64,000 nucleotides of DNA from DTU013 sp964512095. Lineage in GTDB: Bacteria; Bacillota; Clostridia; Acetivibrionales; DTU013. The notes beneath the pieces were generated by a model. That model searched no databases, was not told the DNA's origin, and was given only the letters and a program-made list of their open reading frames with translations. Positions within the stretch are counted from its first letter, which is position 1. Each line of letters opens with the position of its first letter. The stretch covers positions 1 through 64,000 of the forward strand of contig CAZEIH010000007.1 in assembly GCA_964512095.1 (NCBI GenBank), given 5' to 3'. This document shows positions 8,049 to 16,443 of this stretch, piece by piece. The position numbers and the translations under genes are program-made.

Positions 8049-8495
8049 ATGAATTACTTAAAGGAAAAGGTTGCTTATCTAAAGGGCTTGGCAGAGGGTA
8101 TGCGGCTTGATTACACAACTAATGAGGGTATGCTTCTAAAAGCTATTCTGGAAGTTCTTGACGATGTGGCTATTTCAGTAGACGATATTGAAGAGGTTCA
8201 AGAGCAGCTCTGCCTGCAGGTGGATGAAATGGATGAGGATTTGGCTCAGATTGAAAGCATTTTATACGATTTGGATGATGACGATGACGATGATGACGAC
8301 GATGATGACGATGAGATCGAAGAAGAGATAATAGCAGAATTTGACTGTCCTCACTGTGGTGATACAGTAAATCTGGAAGATGCTTTTATGAAGAAGGATA
8401 CTGTGCTTTGTCCTCATTGCAACAAGGAAATCGAGATTGAGTGGAGCTGTGATTGTGAAGACTGTCATGAATGTGAGGATGAATCAGAAGAATAA
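8049..8495 (+). CDS. CD1247-type acidic zinc-ribbon protein with poly-aspartate tract
   Basis: A 148-residue acidic protein. The N-terminal 70 residues are helical and resemble the domain named after Clostridioides difficile CD1247. They are followed by 13 consecutive aspartates (DNA 8274-8312, mixed GAT/GAC codons) and an EIEEE run. The C-terminus holds zinc-ribbon pairs CPHC...CPHC and a CDCEDCHEC cluster. The ATG at 8049 is used because GGAGGT at 8040-8045 precedes it; the ATG at 8037 would overlap that site. The function is unknown. Its place between efp and the signal peptidase/spoIIIA block is conserved in some Clostridia, as far as I recall. Confidence 0.75.
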   Translation: MNYLKEKVAYLKGLAEGMRLDYTTNEGMLLKAILEVLDDVAISVDDIEEVQEQLCLQVDEMDEDLAQIESILYDLDDDDDDDDDDDDDEIEEEIIAEFDCPHCGDTVNLEDAFMKKDTVLCPHCNKEIEIEWSCDCEDCHECEDESEE

Positions 8496-8506
8496 TATCT
8501 AGCATT

Positions 8507-8545
8507 AAAAAGGTGGGGTTCTGGAAACAGAAGACCCACCTTTCT
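8507..8545 (+). terminator. Hairpin between the CD1247-like gene and signal peptidase
   Basis: AAAGGTGGGGTTCT and AGAAGACCCACCTTT form a strong stem around a short loop. The following bases (CTAATG) have no T-run, so it may be a partial terminator or an RNA-stability hairpin rather than a full stop. Confidence 0.5.
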
Positions 8546-8585
8546 AATGATACCACGGTAATAGATCAGTTCAAGGGGTGCTAAT

Positions 8586-9188
8586 ATGTCAGTAAAAGCA
8601 GTACTAAAAGAGGTGTGGGAATGGGTTGCTGTGTTTGTGGTAGCATTTATTATTGTGGCATTGTTAAACACAGCAGTATTTGCAACAACACAGGTTAGGC
8701 AGACTTCTATGCAAGATACCCTTGTTGAGGGGGATCACCTGTTTGTTGAAAAGGTGAGCTATGCTTTTGGGGATCCTTCAAGAGGTGACATCGTAGTTTT
8801 TCTAGAAGATAAATACCCGAATAATTATTTTGATAGAGTAAAGATATTTCTAACTGATGTAGGGGATATTTTCAAGCCAGTGGAGAGAAAGACTAACATC
8901 AGGCTTGTTAAGAGAGTTATAGCAGTAGCAGGTGATGAAGTAGATATACGTGAAGGAAAGGTTTATCTCAATGGGAAGGAGCTCCCGGAGCAATATGTCA
9001 GGGGCGAGACTTATCAAAGAGAAGTGCCCTTTCCAATTAAGATCAAGGACGGAGAATTGCTTTTACTGGGTGATAACCGTGAGGTTAGCAAGGACAGCAG
9101 GACCTTTGGAGTAGTTAATCGCAGTCAGGTTGAAGGAAAGGCTGTATTCAGGTTTTGGCCTTTAGATAAGTTTGGAAAATTAATATGA
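8586..9188 (+). CDS. Signal peptidase I
   Basis: A 200-residue type I signal peptidase (S26) that cleaves Sec/Tat signal peptides on the outer face of the membrane. One N-terminal membrane helix (about residues 12-32) is followed by box B with the catalytic serine (S41 in TSMQDTL). Box D contains the catalytic lysine (K109 in RLVKRVIAVAGDEV), and box E is GDNREVSKDSRTFG. The Ser-Lys dyad makes it the prokaryotic (P-type) enzyme, not the ER-like SipW type. It has AAGGGGTG before the ATG and a terminator after the stop. It stands just ahead of spoIIIA but is separated from it by a repeat. Confidence 0.93.
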   Translation: MSVKAVLKEVWEWVAVFVVAFIIVALLNTAVFATTQVRQTSMQDTLVEGDHLFVEKVSYAFGDPSRGDIVVFLEDKYPNNYFDRVKIFLTDVGDIFKPVERKTNIRLVKRVIAVAGDEVDIREGKVYLNGKELPEQYVRGETYQREVPFPIKIKDGELLLLGDNREVSKDSRTFGVVNRSQVEGKAVFRFWPLDKFGKLI

Positions 9189-9211
9189 ACGTGAAATTAT
9201 AGAATATTTCA

Positions 9212-9250
9212 AGGAACTGTTCAATCCCATGAGCGGTTCTTTTTTTTGAG
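9212..9250 (+). terminator. Terminator of the signal peptidase gene
   Basis: AGGAACTGTTC and GAGCGGTTCT pair (with G-U pairs) around AATCCCAT and are followed by an eight-T run. Confidence 0.75.
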
Positions 9251-9284
9251 TTAATTCTAACAACAATTCAGATTGAATAATGTC

Positions 9285-9510
9285 ACAGTCCCCCTCCTCT
9301 TAGGTGTGAGTTACCGATTGAAAAAAGCTGTCAGTGGCGAGTACAATCTCCCAGTCAGGATGCATGGGCGAGCAGATGACGAAGTCATCAACCAGCCGAC
9401 CTTGTTCAAACGCCACGTATAGGCGTGGCGTACGGAGTGTAGCGTAGGACGAATTCATTTCGCCCGTAGCGAGGGGGTATGGTGGCCTGCCCCATTGGAA
9501 ACTGAATACT
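9285..9510 (+). repeat. Dispersed repeat family 2, longest copy
   Basis: The core (about 9393-9507) is shared with 51466-51590 and in part with 57652-57710. It contains ACGCCACGTATAGGCGTGGCG (a hairpin), GTGTAGCGTAGG, CGAATTCATTTCGCCCGTAG (a second hairpin) and GCCTGCCCCATTGGAAA. The left part (9285-9392) has no second copy in the window and includes the palindrome GATGACGAAGTCATC. It fills most of the 422-bp gap between the signal peptidase gene and spoIIIAA. No transposase is encoded; a non-autonomous element is an inference. Confidence 0.7.
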
Positions 9511-9610
9511 TTATAGTCATAAAATTGGACAAAGCCTAATAGTATAAATAACAAGTAGGGCATTTGCTAATGAAAAAGATACCTGAGAATAATCAATAAG
9601 AGAGGTACCT

Positions 9611-10633
9611 ATGAAAATCTACGCAGAGGGCAACACAGCCTGTAAGGGTACAAGCTGTCTTAAAAAGGATATACTTCCCGTGCTTTCAAAAAGAGTTGCG
9701 GCGGCCATAGAAGGTGCAATGAGCCATGACCTCCAACAGCTTGAGGAAATCCGTCTCAGAGCAGATAAGCCACTGATGCTTCTAAATTATTATAGAGAAT
9801 GGTTTATTGGATGGGATGGATTGCCTACTTCAAAGCCTTCAAACAGCCTAATCATTACTCAAGAGGACATAAGGGATTCTGTAGAGCTGATGAGTGAGAA
9901 CTCTATATATGCTTACCAGGAAGAAATCAAAAATGGTTATTTGACTATCAAAGGCGGCCATAGAGTAGGCCTGACTGGAAGAGTAGTCCTTGAAGGTCCT
10001 TGGGTAAAAAACATAAAGGACATATCAGGACTCAATATTAGGCTATCTAATCAAATCCTTGGTTGCTCGGCAAGGGTTATGAATTTCATAGTTAAAAGTC
10101 CCTCTGATATCTATAATACTCTTATCATTTCACCACCTCAATGTGGAAAAACGACAATACTAAGAGATATTGCCAGAAACTTAAGTAATGGAATGCCTGA
10201 AATTGGCTTTAGCGGAATTAAGGTGGCAATAGTAGATGAAAGATCGGAATTAGCCGCGTGTATGAAGGGGATACCTCAGAATGATGTGGGTATTAGGACA
10301 GATGTTTTGGATGGCTGTCCAAAGAATATTGGCATGAGGATGATGATAAGATCCATGTCTCCCAAAGTAATAATCACCGATGAGATAGGAAACGAAGGGG
10401 ACAGGGAGGCAGTGCATAGTGCCTTGAATGCAGGTGTCAGAATCATTACTACTGCTCACGGCTATAACATATCTGAACTAAAAAGTAGACGGGAGGTACT
10501 TATGCTGGTAGAGGACAAGGTGTTTGAAAGATATATTGTACTCAATGACATAAAGGGTCCAGGATCACTAGTTGAGGTAATAGACGGGTCAAATATGAGA
10601 GAAGTGGCAGGAGTTGATGTAAATGATATTTAA
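9611..10633 (+). CDS. spoIIIAA: Stage III sporulation protein AA
   Basis: A 340-residue cytoplasmic secretion-type ATPase of the mother-cell SpoIIIA machine, which with SpoIIQ joins mother cell and forespore. Walker A is SPPQCGKTTI near residues 174-183. The Walker B/aspartate region is VIITDEIGNEGD, and the segment TIKGGHRVGLTGR is typical of the family. It is normal in length and is the first gene of spoIIIAA-AH. Stop and start overlap spoIIIAB by 11 bp, suggesting translational coupling. Expression would be expected in the mother cell under sigma-E; I could not assign the promoter firmly. Confidence 0.96.
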   Translation: MKIYAEGNTACKGTSCLKKDILPVLSKRVAAAIEGAMSHDLQQLEEIRLRADKPLMLLNYYREWFIGWDGLPTSKPSNSLIITQEDIRDSVELMSENSIYAYQEEIKNGYLTIKGGHRVGLTGRVVLEGPWVKNIKDISGLNIRLSNQILGCSARVMNFIVKSPSDIYNTLIISPPQCGKTTILRDIARNLSNGMPEIGFSGIKVAIVDERSELAACMKGIPQNDVGIRTDVLDGCPKNIGMRMMIRSMSPKVIITDEIGNEGDREAVHSALNAGVRIITTAHGYNISELKSRREVLMLVEDKVFERYIVLNDIKGPGSLVEVIDGSNMREVAGVDVNDI

Positions 10634-11144
10634 AATCACAGGTAGCATTATTGTTATATTATCATGCAGCTTTTTGGGATTTATCCTGTCCAGAGATTGC
10701 AGTAAAAGGCCTCAACACCTAAGAGAGTTACAGGGATTACTGCAAATGTTTGAAAATCAAATCAGTTTCCTATCGGATATTATAACCGAGGCATTTGAAA
10801 GAATTGGCAGGGTCAGCGACAGTGAGATAGGGGTCTTTTTTGGAAGGACTGTTGAGCTTTTAAAGGACGGAAAGGCCTTAAATGCTTCTGAGGCATGGGA
10901 GGAGTCGGTGGAACAGTGTATAAGGATGACAGCTTTGAATAGGGAAGATGGAGAGATACTATCATCCTTTGGAAAGCTTCTTGGAAAAACTGATATTGAA
11001 GGTCAGATTAAGAATATACGACTAACACTAGGGCAGCTGGTACTTCAGGAGAGAAAGGCAGAGGAGAGTAGGAAAAAGAATGAAAATATGTACAGAAGCC
11101 TTGGAACCCTTGGTGGAATTGCTGTGGTGATAGTTCTTTTATAG
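10623..11144 (+). CDS. spoIIIAB: Stage III sporulation protein AB
   Basis: A 173-residue membrane protein related to the inner-membrane platform component of type II secretion (GspF-like). It has an N-terminal helix (residues 2-20), a helical cytoplasmic region with RPQHLRELQGLLQMFENQI, and a C-terminal membrane helix ending IAVVIVLL. The length is usual for the family. It overlaps spoIIIAA and is followed by a 77-bp gap before spoIIIAC. Confidence 0.93.
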   Translation: MIFKITGSIIVILSCSFLGFILSRDCSKRPQHLRELQGLLQMFENQISFLSDIITEAFERIGRVSDSEIGVFFGRTVELLKDGKALNASEAWEESVEQCIRMTALNREDGEILSSFGKLLGKTDIEGQIKNIRLTLGQLVLQERKAEESRKKNENMYRSLGTLGGIAVVIVLL

Positions 11145-11221
11145 CTGCATATTTTTACTGAGTCACTAATAAGGTTACATCAGATACAGGTTGAATTATT
11201 CAAAAAGGGGTTGTTCATTTT

Positions 11222-11419
11222 ATGGGAGTTGATTTAATTTTCAGAATAGCAGCTATTGGAATACTTGTAGCGGTACTGAACCAACTGCTGATAAGATCCG
11301 GCAGAGAAGAGCAGGCTATGATGACTACTCTTGCCGGCCTGATTGTTGTTCTTCTGATAGTGGTGAAGGAAATTGCAATTCTTTTTGATACGGTTAAAAC
11401 AATTTTCAGGCTGGACTAA
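11222..11419 (+). CDS. spoIIIAC: Stage III sporulation protein AC
   Basis: A 65-residue protein made almost entirely of two membrane helices with a short loop containing SGREEQAMM, as in SpoIIIAC of other spore formers. AAAGGGG precedes the ATG by ten bases. It lies between spoIIIAB and spoIIIAD in the conserved order. Confidence 0.93.
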   Translation: MGVDLIFRIAAIGILVAVLNQLLIRSGREEQAMMTTLAGLIVVLLIVVKEIAILFDTVKTIFRLD

Positions 11420-11438
11420 TGGCTAGGAGAGAATATCT

Positions 11439-11825
11439 ATGGAAATTCTGCAGATAATCGGTATCGGGCTTGTATCAACTGTAATAATAATTATTTTACG
11501 GAAACAGAAGCCAGAGATAGCAGTTCAGGTAAGCATTGTGGCAGGGATAATAATTTTTATGATGCTAGCCTCAAAATTATCAGCGGTGGTTGATTTGCTG
11601 GAGGAATATGCGAACAAGGCTGGAATCAAGCCGGTTTACTTCACTACTGTTCTTAAGATTACAGGTATTGCATATATAGCTGAATTTGGAGCTGAGATAT
11701 GTAGAGATGCAGGCGAAGGTGCTATTGCATCAAAAATCGAGATGGCAGGTAAAATCATTATAGTTGTTATGGCTGTACCAATAATTGCATCGCTAATGGA
11801 TTTGATTCTGAAAATAATGCCATAA
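11439..11825 (+). CDS. spoIIIAD: Stage III sporulation protein AD
   Basis: A 128-residue integral membrane protein with four hydrophobic segments. The loop between the second and third has the conserved AGIKPVYFTTVLKITGIAYI, and the next segment has AEFGAEICRDAGEGAIASKIE. It starts 19 bp after spoIIIAC with AGGAGAG before the ATG. It is normal in length and order. Confidence 0.94.
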   Translation: MEILQIIGIGLVSTVIIIILRKQKPEIAVQVSIVAGIIIFMMLASKLSAVVDLLEEYANKAGIKPVYFTTVLKITGIAYIAEFGAEICRDAGEGAIASKIEMAGKIIIVVMAVPIIASLMDLILKIMP

Positions 11826-11841
11826 TAGGGGGATAAAAAGC

Positions 11842-13050
11842 ATGAAGTACAAAAGAATAAAACTATGCTTTACAATTATTTTGACGATTACATTTGTTCT
11901 AGCATTCTCAACAGCGATTTGTATGGCTGCTGAGAATACTTCTGTAAACGAAGCAACTGATAATCTGATTGAACGCCAGTCCGAAACCGGTGGTATGGAC
12001 AGGATTAGAGATGAGCTGAAAAATTATACTGATAGTGAGAGCCTAGAATTGCTAGGCGGATATAGTGCTGACGAGCTTATGAGTGACCTGCTGAAGGGCT
12101 CGCCGATACTTAATTTGAAGGGATTTGGAAGCAAAGCCTTAGGGCTAGTGTTCAAGGAGCTATATCAAAACCTTGGTATACTAATAAAAATCACTGTGCT
12201 TGTAATAATTTGTGCTATGCTAAAAAATTTACAGACTGATTTTATGAGTGAGGGTGCTGGTCAGATTGCTTTTTTTGTCTGCTATATTGTGATAGTTTCA
12301 ATATTACTTGTTAGCTTTAGTACGGTTATGAATATGGCATTAGGTATGATTGACAATATGGTAGGTTTTATGTATGCAACAATTCCTGTTTTGCTAGCTC
12401 TACTTATTTCAGGAGGCAACATCACAGCAGGGGGGATTATGCACCCGGTTCTTTTGCTAATAGTGGAAACAGCTGCAACACTTATAAGAAACTTCTTTGT
12501 TCCTCTTGTTTTTATGTCAACTGTATTGAGTATTGTCAATAACATATCAGATAAAATACAGCTAACAAGACTTGTTAGCCTAATAAAGCAGATAGTATCG
12601 TGGGCGCTTGGCATCATACTGACTGTATTTATAATTTCTGTAACGCTACAGGGATCTCTTGGGGCTGTAATCGACGGAGCCACTCAAAAGGCTGCAAAAT
12701 TCGCCATAAGTACATTTATACCTGTTGTAGGAAAAACTCTTGCTGATGCTGCAGACACAGTCATTGGCTGTACCCTTATGATTAAAAATGCTGCAGGAGT
12801 AGCTGCAATGATAGGCATACTGCTTATTTGTATAGTGCCACTTATAAAAATAATTGCACTAGTGGGGTTGTTTAAGGCTGCCAGTGCTTTACTGGAGCCA
12901 ATATCTGATAGTAGGATAAGCAATTGCATAAATGACGTTGCAGGTTCAATGCTTCAAATGTTTTCGTTGACAGCTATAATAGCAGTTATGTTTATTATTT
13001 GCGTAACCGCCCTAATAAGTGCCGGAAATCTCAGCGCGATGCTAAGATAG
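11842..13050 (+). CDS. spoIIIAE: Stage III sporulation protein AE
   Basis: A 402-residue membrane protein with a cleavable-looking signal peptide (about residues 1-28, ending STAICMAA) and an extracytoplasmic region with SDLLKGSP. Seven or more hydrophobic helices run from about residue 110 to the end. It is the largest membrane subunit of the SpoIIIA channel complex. GGGGGAT lies before the ATG, 16 bp after spoIIIAD. Length and features match the family. Confidence 0.94.
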   Translation: MKYKRIKLCFTIILTITFVLAFSTAICMAAENTSVNEATDNLIERQSETGGMDRIRDELKNYTDSESLELLGGYSADELMSDLLKGSPILNLKGFGSKALGLVFKELYQNLGILIKITVLVIICAMLKNLQTDFMSEGAGQIAFFVCYIVIVSILLVSFSTVMNMALGMIDNMVGFMYATIPVLLALLISGGNITAGGIMHPVLLLIVETAATLIRNFFVPLVFMSTVLSIVNNISDKIQLTRLVSLIKQIVSWALGIILTVFIISVTLQGSLGAVIDGATQKAAKFAISTFIPVVGKTLADAADTVIGCTLMIKNAAGVAAMIGILLICIVPLIKIIALVGLFKAASALLEPISDSRISNCINDVAGSMLQMFSLTAIIAVMFIICVTALISAGNLSAMLR

Positions 13051-13058
13051 GAGATGCT

Positions 13059-13925
13059 ATGCTTGAATTTTTAAAAGCCTGGGCAATAAATATAGTAACA
13101 ATTGTCCTATTTATTGCAATGATAGAAATACTACTTCCTAGAGGTAAGATGAAAAAATATGTAAGTTTGCTAACCAGTACAATACTGATGATTGTTATAA
13201 TCAACCCAATTATCGGATTGTTTGGGCAGAAGTTTGATTTTTCATTGTCCCAAATGTCAACAGCCAGAAATCTAGATAAAAGGGAGATTGAAAATTCAAG
13301 TAAGCTTTTGGAGGAGGAACAGATAAAGCAAACAATCGAGCTATACAGAAATCGTATCACTGAGCAGATTTCCCAAAGCGCAAGGGAAGTAGAGGGAGTG
13401 AAGAATGCACAGGCGGACATCATTATTAATGAAGACTATGAATCAGCGAATTTTGGTGAGATCAAACGTGTTTACATAATGGCAGTTGTTGAGGGAAGCA
13501 GCAATAATGAGTCCAATGAAGTGGAGGACGAAGAGGCAAACGGAGGCAACAACAAGGGGGACAACAGGGGGGACAACAGTGGGGACAACCATGAGTGCGA
13601 CGAAGAGGCAAACAGAGGCAAAAACAAGGGGGACAACCAAGAGTGTGACGAAGAGGCAAACGGAGGCAACAACAAGGGGGATGGCCAAGGGGTAGCCAAT
13701 GGTGATAACGAAAATAAGGGTTTTTCCTTAGGTGTCAGTGATAAAGATAGTATTGAAATTGTAAGGATAGATAAAGTTCAAAGCATTAGTATAGGTGAGA
13801 AGACTAAGGAGGATAACAGCTGTTCAGTCTTTGATGCTGAGCTAAATGAACGGCTGTCTCGAAGAATTAGAGATGTGTTTGGCGTAGACATTGAAAATAT
13901 AGTTATTGATCAAATACAGAGGTGA
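13059..13925 (+). CDS. spoIIIAF: Stage III sporulation protein AF with repeat insertion
   Basis: A 288-residue protein. The N-terminal 60 residues with two membrane helices and the sequence IVTIVLFIAMIEILLPRGKMKKYV identify SpoIIIAF. The C-terminal part (about 223-288), with RRIRDVFGVDIENI, is the family's ring-forming soluble domain. Between them, at about 147-222, is an Asn/Gly/Asp/Glu-rich insert built of imperfect repeats of DEEANGGNNKGDN type, absent from the roughly 200-residue Bacillus protein. The two cysteines in HECDEE and QECDEE also lie there. AGGAGA at 13048-13053 and the ATG at 13059 set the start. The frame is open throughout, so the gene is probably functional. Confidence 0.92.
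   Translation: MLEFLKAWAINIVTIVLFIAMIEILLPRGKMKKYVSLLTSTILMIVIINPIIGLFGQKFDFSLSQMSTARNLDKREIENSSKLLEEEQIKQTIELYRNRITEQISQSAREVEGVKNAQADIIINEDYESANFGEIKRVYIMAVVEGSSNNESNEVEDEEANGGNNKGDNRGDNSGDNHECDEEANRGKNKGDNQECDEEANGGNNKGDGQGVANGDNENKGFSLGVSDKDSIEIVRIDKVQSISIGEKTKEDNSCSVFDAELNERLSRRIRDVFGVDIENIVIDQIQR
13527..13690 (+). repeat. In-frame 48-bp imperfect tandem repeat in spoIIIAF
   Basis: The segment GACGAAGAGGCAAAC begins at 13527, 13599 and 13647. The last two are 48 bp apart and the first interval is 72 bp because of extra GGGGACAAC blocks. All spacings are multiples of 24, so the reading frame is kept whatever the copy number. Confidence 0.85.
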
Positions 13926-13930
13926 GGAAA

Positions 13931-14545
13931 ATGGAATGGATAAACGGCATAATTAAGAAAATAAAGGAATTGATTATAGGGCAGGAACGAAAAAAACTTA
14001 TTGAAAACTCTGCTATTGCAATAATCATAGGAGTGATAATAATTATTGCAGGTTCAGTTATGCTAAAGCCCAGTAGAAAAAAAGAAGAGCCTGATGATAG
14101 GCAGCATAGCCAACAAATCAATGCAATAGACCCCTATGAGTCGTCAGAGGCCGGAGGGGACTTAGAAACACGGCTAAAGGCACTTCTGGTTCAGGTGGAA
14201 GGAGTAGGAAAGGTTGATGTTATGATCACTTACTCAACCTCAAAAGAAAATGTACCTGCTTATGATATTAAGAAAAGCGGTAGTGCCACTGATGAACAAG
14301 ATAGTGAAGGGGGTTCTAGAAAAGTTAGACAGGAGGATTACGACAGTACACTGGTTTATGAGGATTCTCCGGCAGGGGGAAAAAAACCTGTGGTGCTAAA
14401 GCAGCTTGAGCCTGAGGTAAAGGGGGTTCTTGTTGTGGCAGAGGGGGCTGATCAGGTCGAGGTTAGAAATAGAATATGTAAAGCTGTAACAGTGGTGTTG
14501 AGCGTGCCAATGCATAAAGTTGAGGTGATTCAAAGGAAAAAGTAA
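13931..14545 (+). CDS. spoIIIAG: Stage III sporulation protein AG
   Basis: A 204-residue single-pass protein with a cytoplasmic N-terminus, one membrane helix at about residues 32-49 (IAIIIGVIIIIAGSVML) and a soluble ring-building-motif domain. The domain includes LETRLKALLVQVEGVGKVDVMITYS and PEVKGVLVVAEGADQVEVRN, characteristic of SpoIIIAG, which forms a large ring in the intermembrane channel. The ATG at 13931 has GAGGTGAGG before it, overlapping the end of spoIIIAF. The length is normal. Confidence 0.94.
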   Translation: MEWINGIIKKIKELIIGQERKKLIENSAIAIIIGVIIIIAGSVMLKPSRKKEEPDDRQHSQQINAIDPYESSEAGGDLETRLKALLVQVEGVGKVDVMITYSTSKENVPAYDIKKSGSATDEQDSEGGSRKVRQEDYDSTLVYEDSPAGGKKPVVLKQLEPEVKGVLVVAEGADQVEVRNRICKAVTVVLSVPMHKVEVIQRKK

Positions 14546-14651
14546 AGTATTCAAAAAAACAGATATAAACCCATAAAGACTTGAATATATTATTTAATAA
14601 GATGGACAAAAATAAAATGAGCATTTGTGAAGTTTCATAAAGGGGGCAGAA

Positions 14652-15242
14652 ATGATGATGGTATTTAAAAGAAAGCAGATAGTTATTCTAGCATTGATCC
14701 TTCTAATCGTAGTGGCCGGCTACCTGCAGTATAGCTACAAGCAGGAGGGCACACTGGCTGAGAATGAGGGGAAGTTAGGAGAGGCAGTGTATGTCGATAA
14801 TGAGATCTATAATGAAGAATTTACTGAAACTGACCTAAACCTGGTGGAAAGCATTGATAATCAGACAAACATAACTGCATCAAAAATTGCAAACGACTAT
14901 TTTGTCCAGGCTCAAATGAGCAAAGAACAAAGCAGGAGTGAAGCAACTGAGTCTTTAAGGACTATAACAGAGGATATAAATGCCAGTGTGGATATAAAGG
15001 ATGAGGCCCACAGTAAAATGATGGATATTGTTGAAAACACTGATAAGGAAGTGAGAATCGAAACCCTTATTAATAAAATGGGTTTTGAAGAAAGCTTTAT
15101 ACTCTTTGCCGACAATGGTAGTATAGATATTGTTGTTAAAACGCCAAGCCTTTCCACCTCACAGACAGCCCAGATTACAGATATTGTAACACGCCAGGCC
15201 AATGTGGAAGTAGCCGATATACATATAAGAACTATGTTCTGA
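14652..15242 (+). CDS. spoIIIAH: Stage III sporulation protein AH
   Basis: A 196-residue protein with one N-terminal membrane helix (about residues 9-26) and a YscJ/FliF-like extracytoplasmic domain. In Bacillus this domain binds forespore SpoIIQ to hold the two membranes together. The ectodomain shows DYFVQAQMSKEQSRSEA and the final QAQNVEVADIHI-like end (seen as RQANVEVADIHIR), as in the family. Three ATGs lie close together at 14652-14660 after AAAGGGGGCAG; the first is used. A 106-bp gap separates it from spoIIIAG. No spoIIQ gene is in this window. Confidence 0.93.
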   Translation: MMMVFKRKQIVILALILLIVVAGYLQYSYKQEGTLAENEGKLGEAVYVDNEIYNEEFTETDLNLVESIDNQTNITASKIANDYFVQAQMSKEQSRSEATESLRTITEDINASVDIKDEAHSKMMDIVENTDKEVRIETLINKMGFEESFILFADNGSIDIVVKTPSLSTSQTAQITDIVTRQANVEVADIHIRTMF

Positions 15243-15348
15243 TGGTTACAGGCAGATTTGAGCTACAAGCTAGTTATTTCAGCAGTTTTACAGAACATTT
15301 GCTAAGTGTTATAATATTTACACAATAACTAACCTATGGAGGTAAGTG

Positions 15349-15762
15349 ATGGAAGAAATTTTACAGAGCGAAGTCAATGAAATAGGAGCAATAAAGATTA
15401 CCGATGAGGTTGTGGCAATTATTGCTGGGATAGCAGCAATGGAGGTTCCGGGAGTTACATCCATGAGTGGCGGCATAGCTGGTGGCATAGCAGAAGCACT
15501 TGGGCGAAAAAATCTCTCAAAGGGCGTTAAGGTAGAGGTTGGTGAAAAAGAAGCGGCAGTTGACCTGTTTATTATAGTAGAATACGGCTATCGCATACCA
15601 GAAGTGGCTTGGAGCATCCAGGAAAAGGTAAAAAACGCAGTTGAAGATATGACAGGTTTGAATGTTGTAGAAGTCAACATACATATACAGGGTGTAAATA
15701 TAGAAAGAGAGCAAAAGAAAGACCTTTTGGAGGAACCGGCAAAACAAAATAAAAACATATGA
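15349..15762 (+). CDS. Asp23/Gls24 family envelope stress protein
   Basis: A 137-residue member of the alkaline-shock/Gls24 family (YqhY group). It has the IKITDEVVAIIAGIAAMEVPGV start, SGGIAG in the middle and VWNIQEKVK-like WSIQEKVKNAVEDMTGLNVVEVNIHIQGV at the end. GGAGGT at 15338-15343 places the ATG at 15349. These proteins are soluble and are tethered to the membrane by AmaP, whose gene follows. In Bacillus this position between spoIIIAH and nusB is taken by accBC and yqhY; accBC is missing here. A short terminator separates it from amaP. Confidence 0.92.
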   Translation: MEEILQSEVNEIGAIKITDEVVAIIAGIAAMEVPGVTSMSGGIAGGIAEALGRKNLSKGVKVEVGEKEAAVDLFIIVEYGYRIPEVAWSIQEKVKNAVEDMTGLNVVEVNIHIQGVNIEREQKKDLLEEPAKQNKNI

Positions 15763-15765
15763 GAG

Positions 15766-15792
15766 AATAAACCCGTCAGGGTTTATTTTTTT
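15766..15792 (+). terminator. Terminator/attenuator between asp23 and amaP
   Basis: AATAAACCC-GTCA-GGGTTTATT, a perfect nine-base stem with a tetraloop, followed by a run of Ts ending at 15792. Confidence 0.8.
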
Positions 15793-15870
15793 GGTAAAAT
15801 AAACTATAATGTTAATAATACTAATATGAAATTACAAATGATGAAAAGAAAAATGAGAGGTGGTATAGCA

Positions 15871-16431
15871 ATGAAATTATTTTTCAGAATTATGCTAGCT
15901 ATATATGCTTTCTGTCTTGCAGTATTTTCTGCTGGCGCAATGTATGTGGCCATATATCCCAATACATACATTGAAATTTCAGAGAGCGTAGTTCAGGTTA
16001 TTTCAACAGACAATGCCACTGCACTAAGAGTAGCGGTATTTGTTACAGCCTTAATTTTTTTCGCACTAAGTATAATGTTTTTATTGTCAGGCGTTAAAAG
16101 CAACAAGGATAAAAAGGCTGTCAGTAAACATACTGACATAGGAGAAATAATGATATCACTAAATTCCATTGAAAACATCGCTAGCAATGCGACAAAAAGA
16201 TCAAACGGCATAAAGGAGTCTAAAACTTTAATCAAGAAAGCTGATGATGGAGTTAGTATTGAAGTAAGAGTGGTAGTGATGCCTGATATTAGTATACCTG
16301 TCATATCAGAAGAGGTACAAGGACGGGTTAAAAGGTCGGTCGAGGATGCTTCCGGCATAACAGTAAAGAATGTCAAGGTAATAGTTGACAGTATATACCC
16401 CGGTATTACATCCAAACCCAGAGTGGAGTAG
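15871..16431 (+). CDS. amaP: Alkaline shock response membrane anchor protein AmaP
   Basis: A 186-residue protein with two N-terminal membrane helices (about residues 5-27 and 55-77) and a soluble C-terminal half that is itself Asp23-like (SIEVRVVVMPDISIPVISEEVQ, VEDASGITVKNVKVIVD). This is the architecture of AmaP, which anchors Asp23 at the membrane. The start at 15871 is preferred over upstream ATGs because AGAGGTGG lies nine bases before it. It is followed after 12 bp by the DUF2273 gene. Confidence 0.9.
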   Translation: MKLFFRIMLAIYAFCLAVFSAGAMYVAIYPNTYIEISESVVQVISTDNATALRVAVFVTALIFFALSIMFLLSGVKSNKDKKAVSKHTDIGEIMISLNSIENIASNATKRSNGIKESKTLIKKADDGVSIEVRVVVMPDISIPVISEEVQGRVKRSVEDASGITVKNVKVIVDSIYPGITSKPRVE

Positions 16432-16443
16432 GGAGGCTTTGGC

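Noticed and set aside
8262..8468. Minus-strand frame opposite the poly-aspartate tract (poly-isoleucine/valine)
   Set aside because: It is the reverse complement of GAT/GAC codons, an artefact of the tract.
9300..9563. Minus-strand open frame over repeat family 2
   Set aside because: It overlies hairpin-rich repeat DNA, has no plausible ribosome site and does not resemble any protein family.
13443..13699. Pro/Leu/Val-rich frames on the minus strand inside spoIIIAF
   Set aside because: They are the antisense of the low-complexity repeat, without start signals or homologues.
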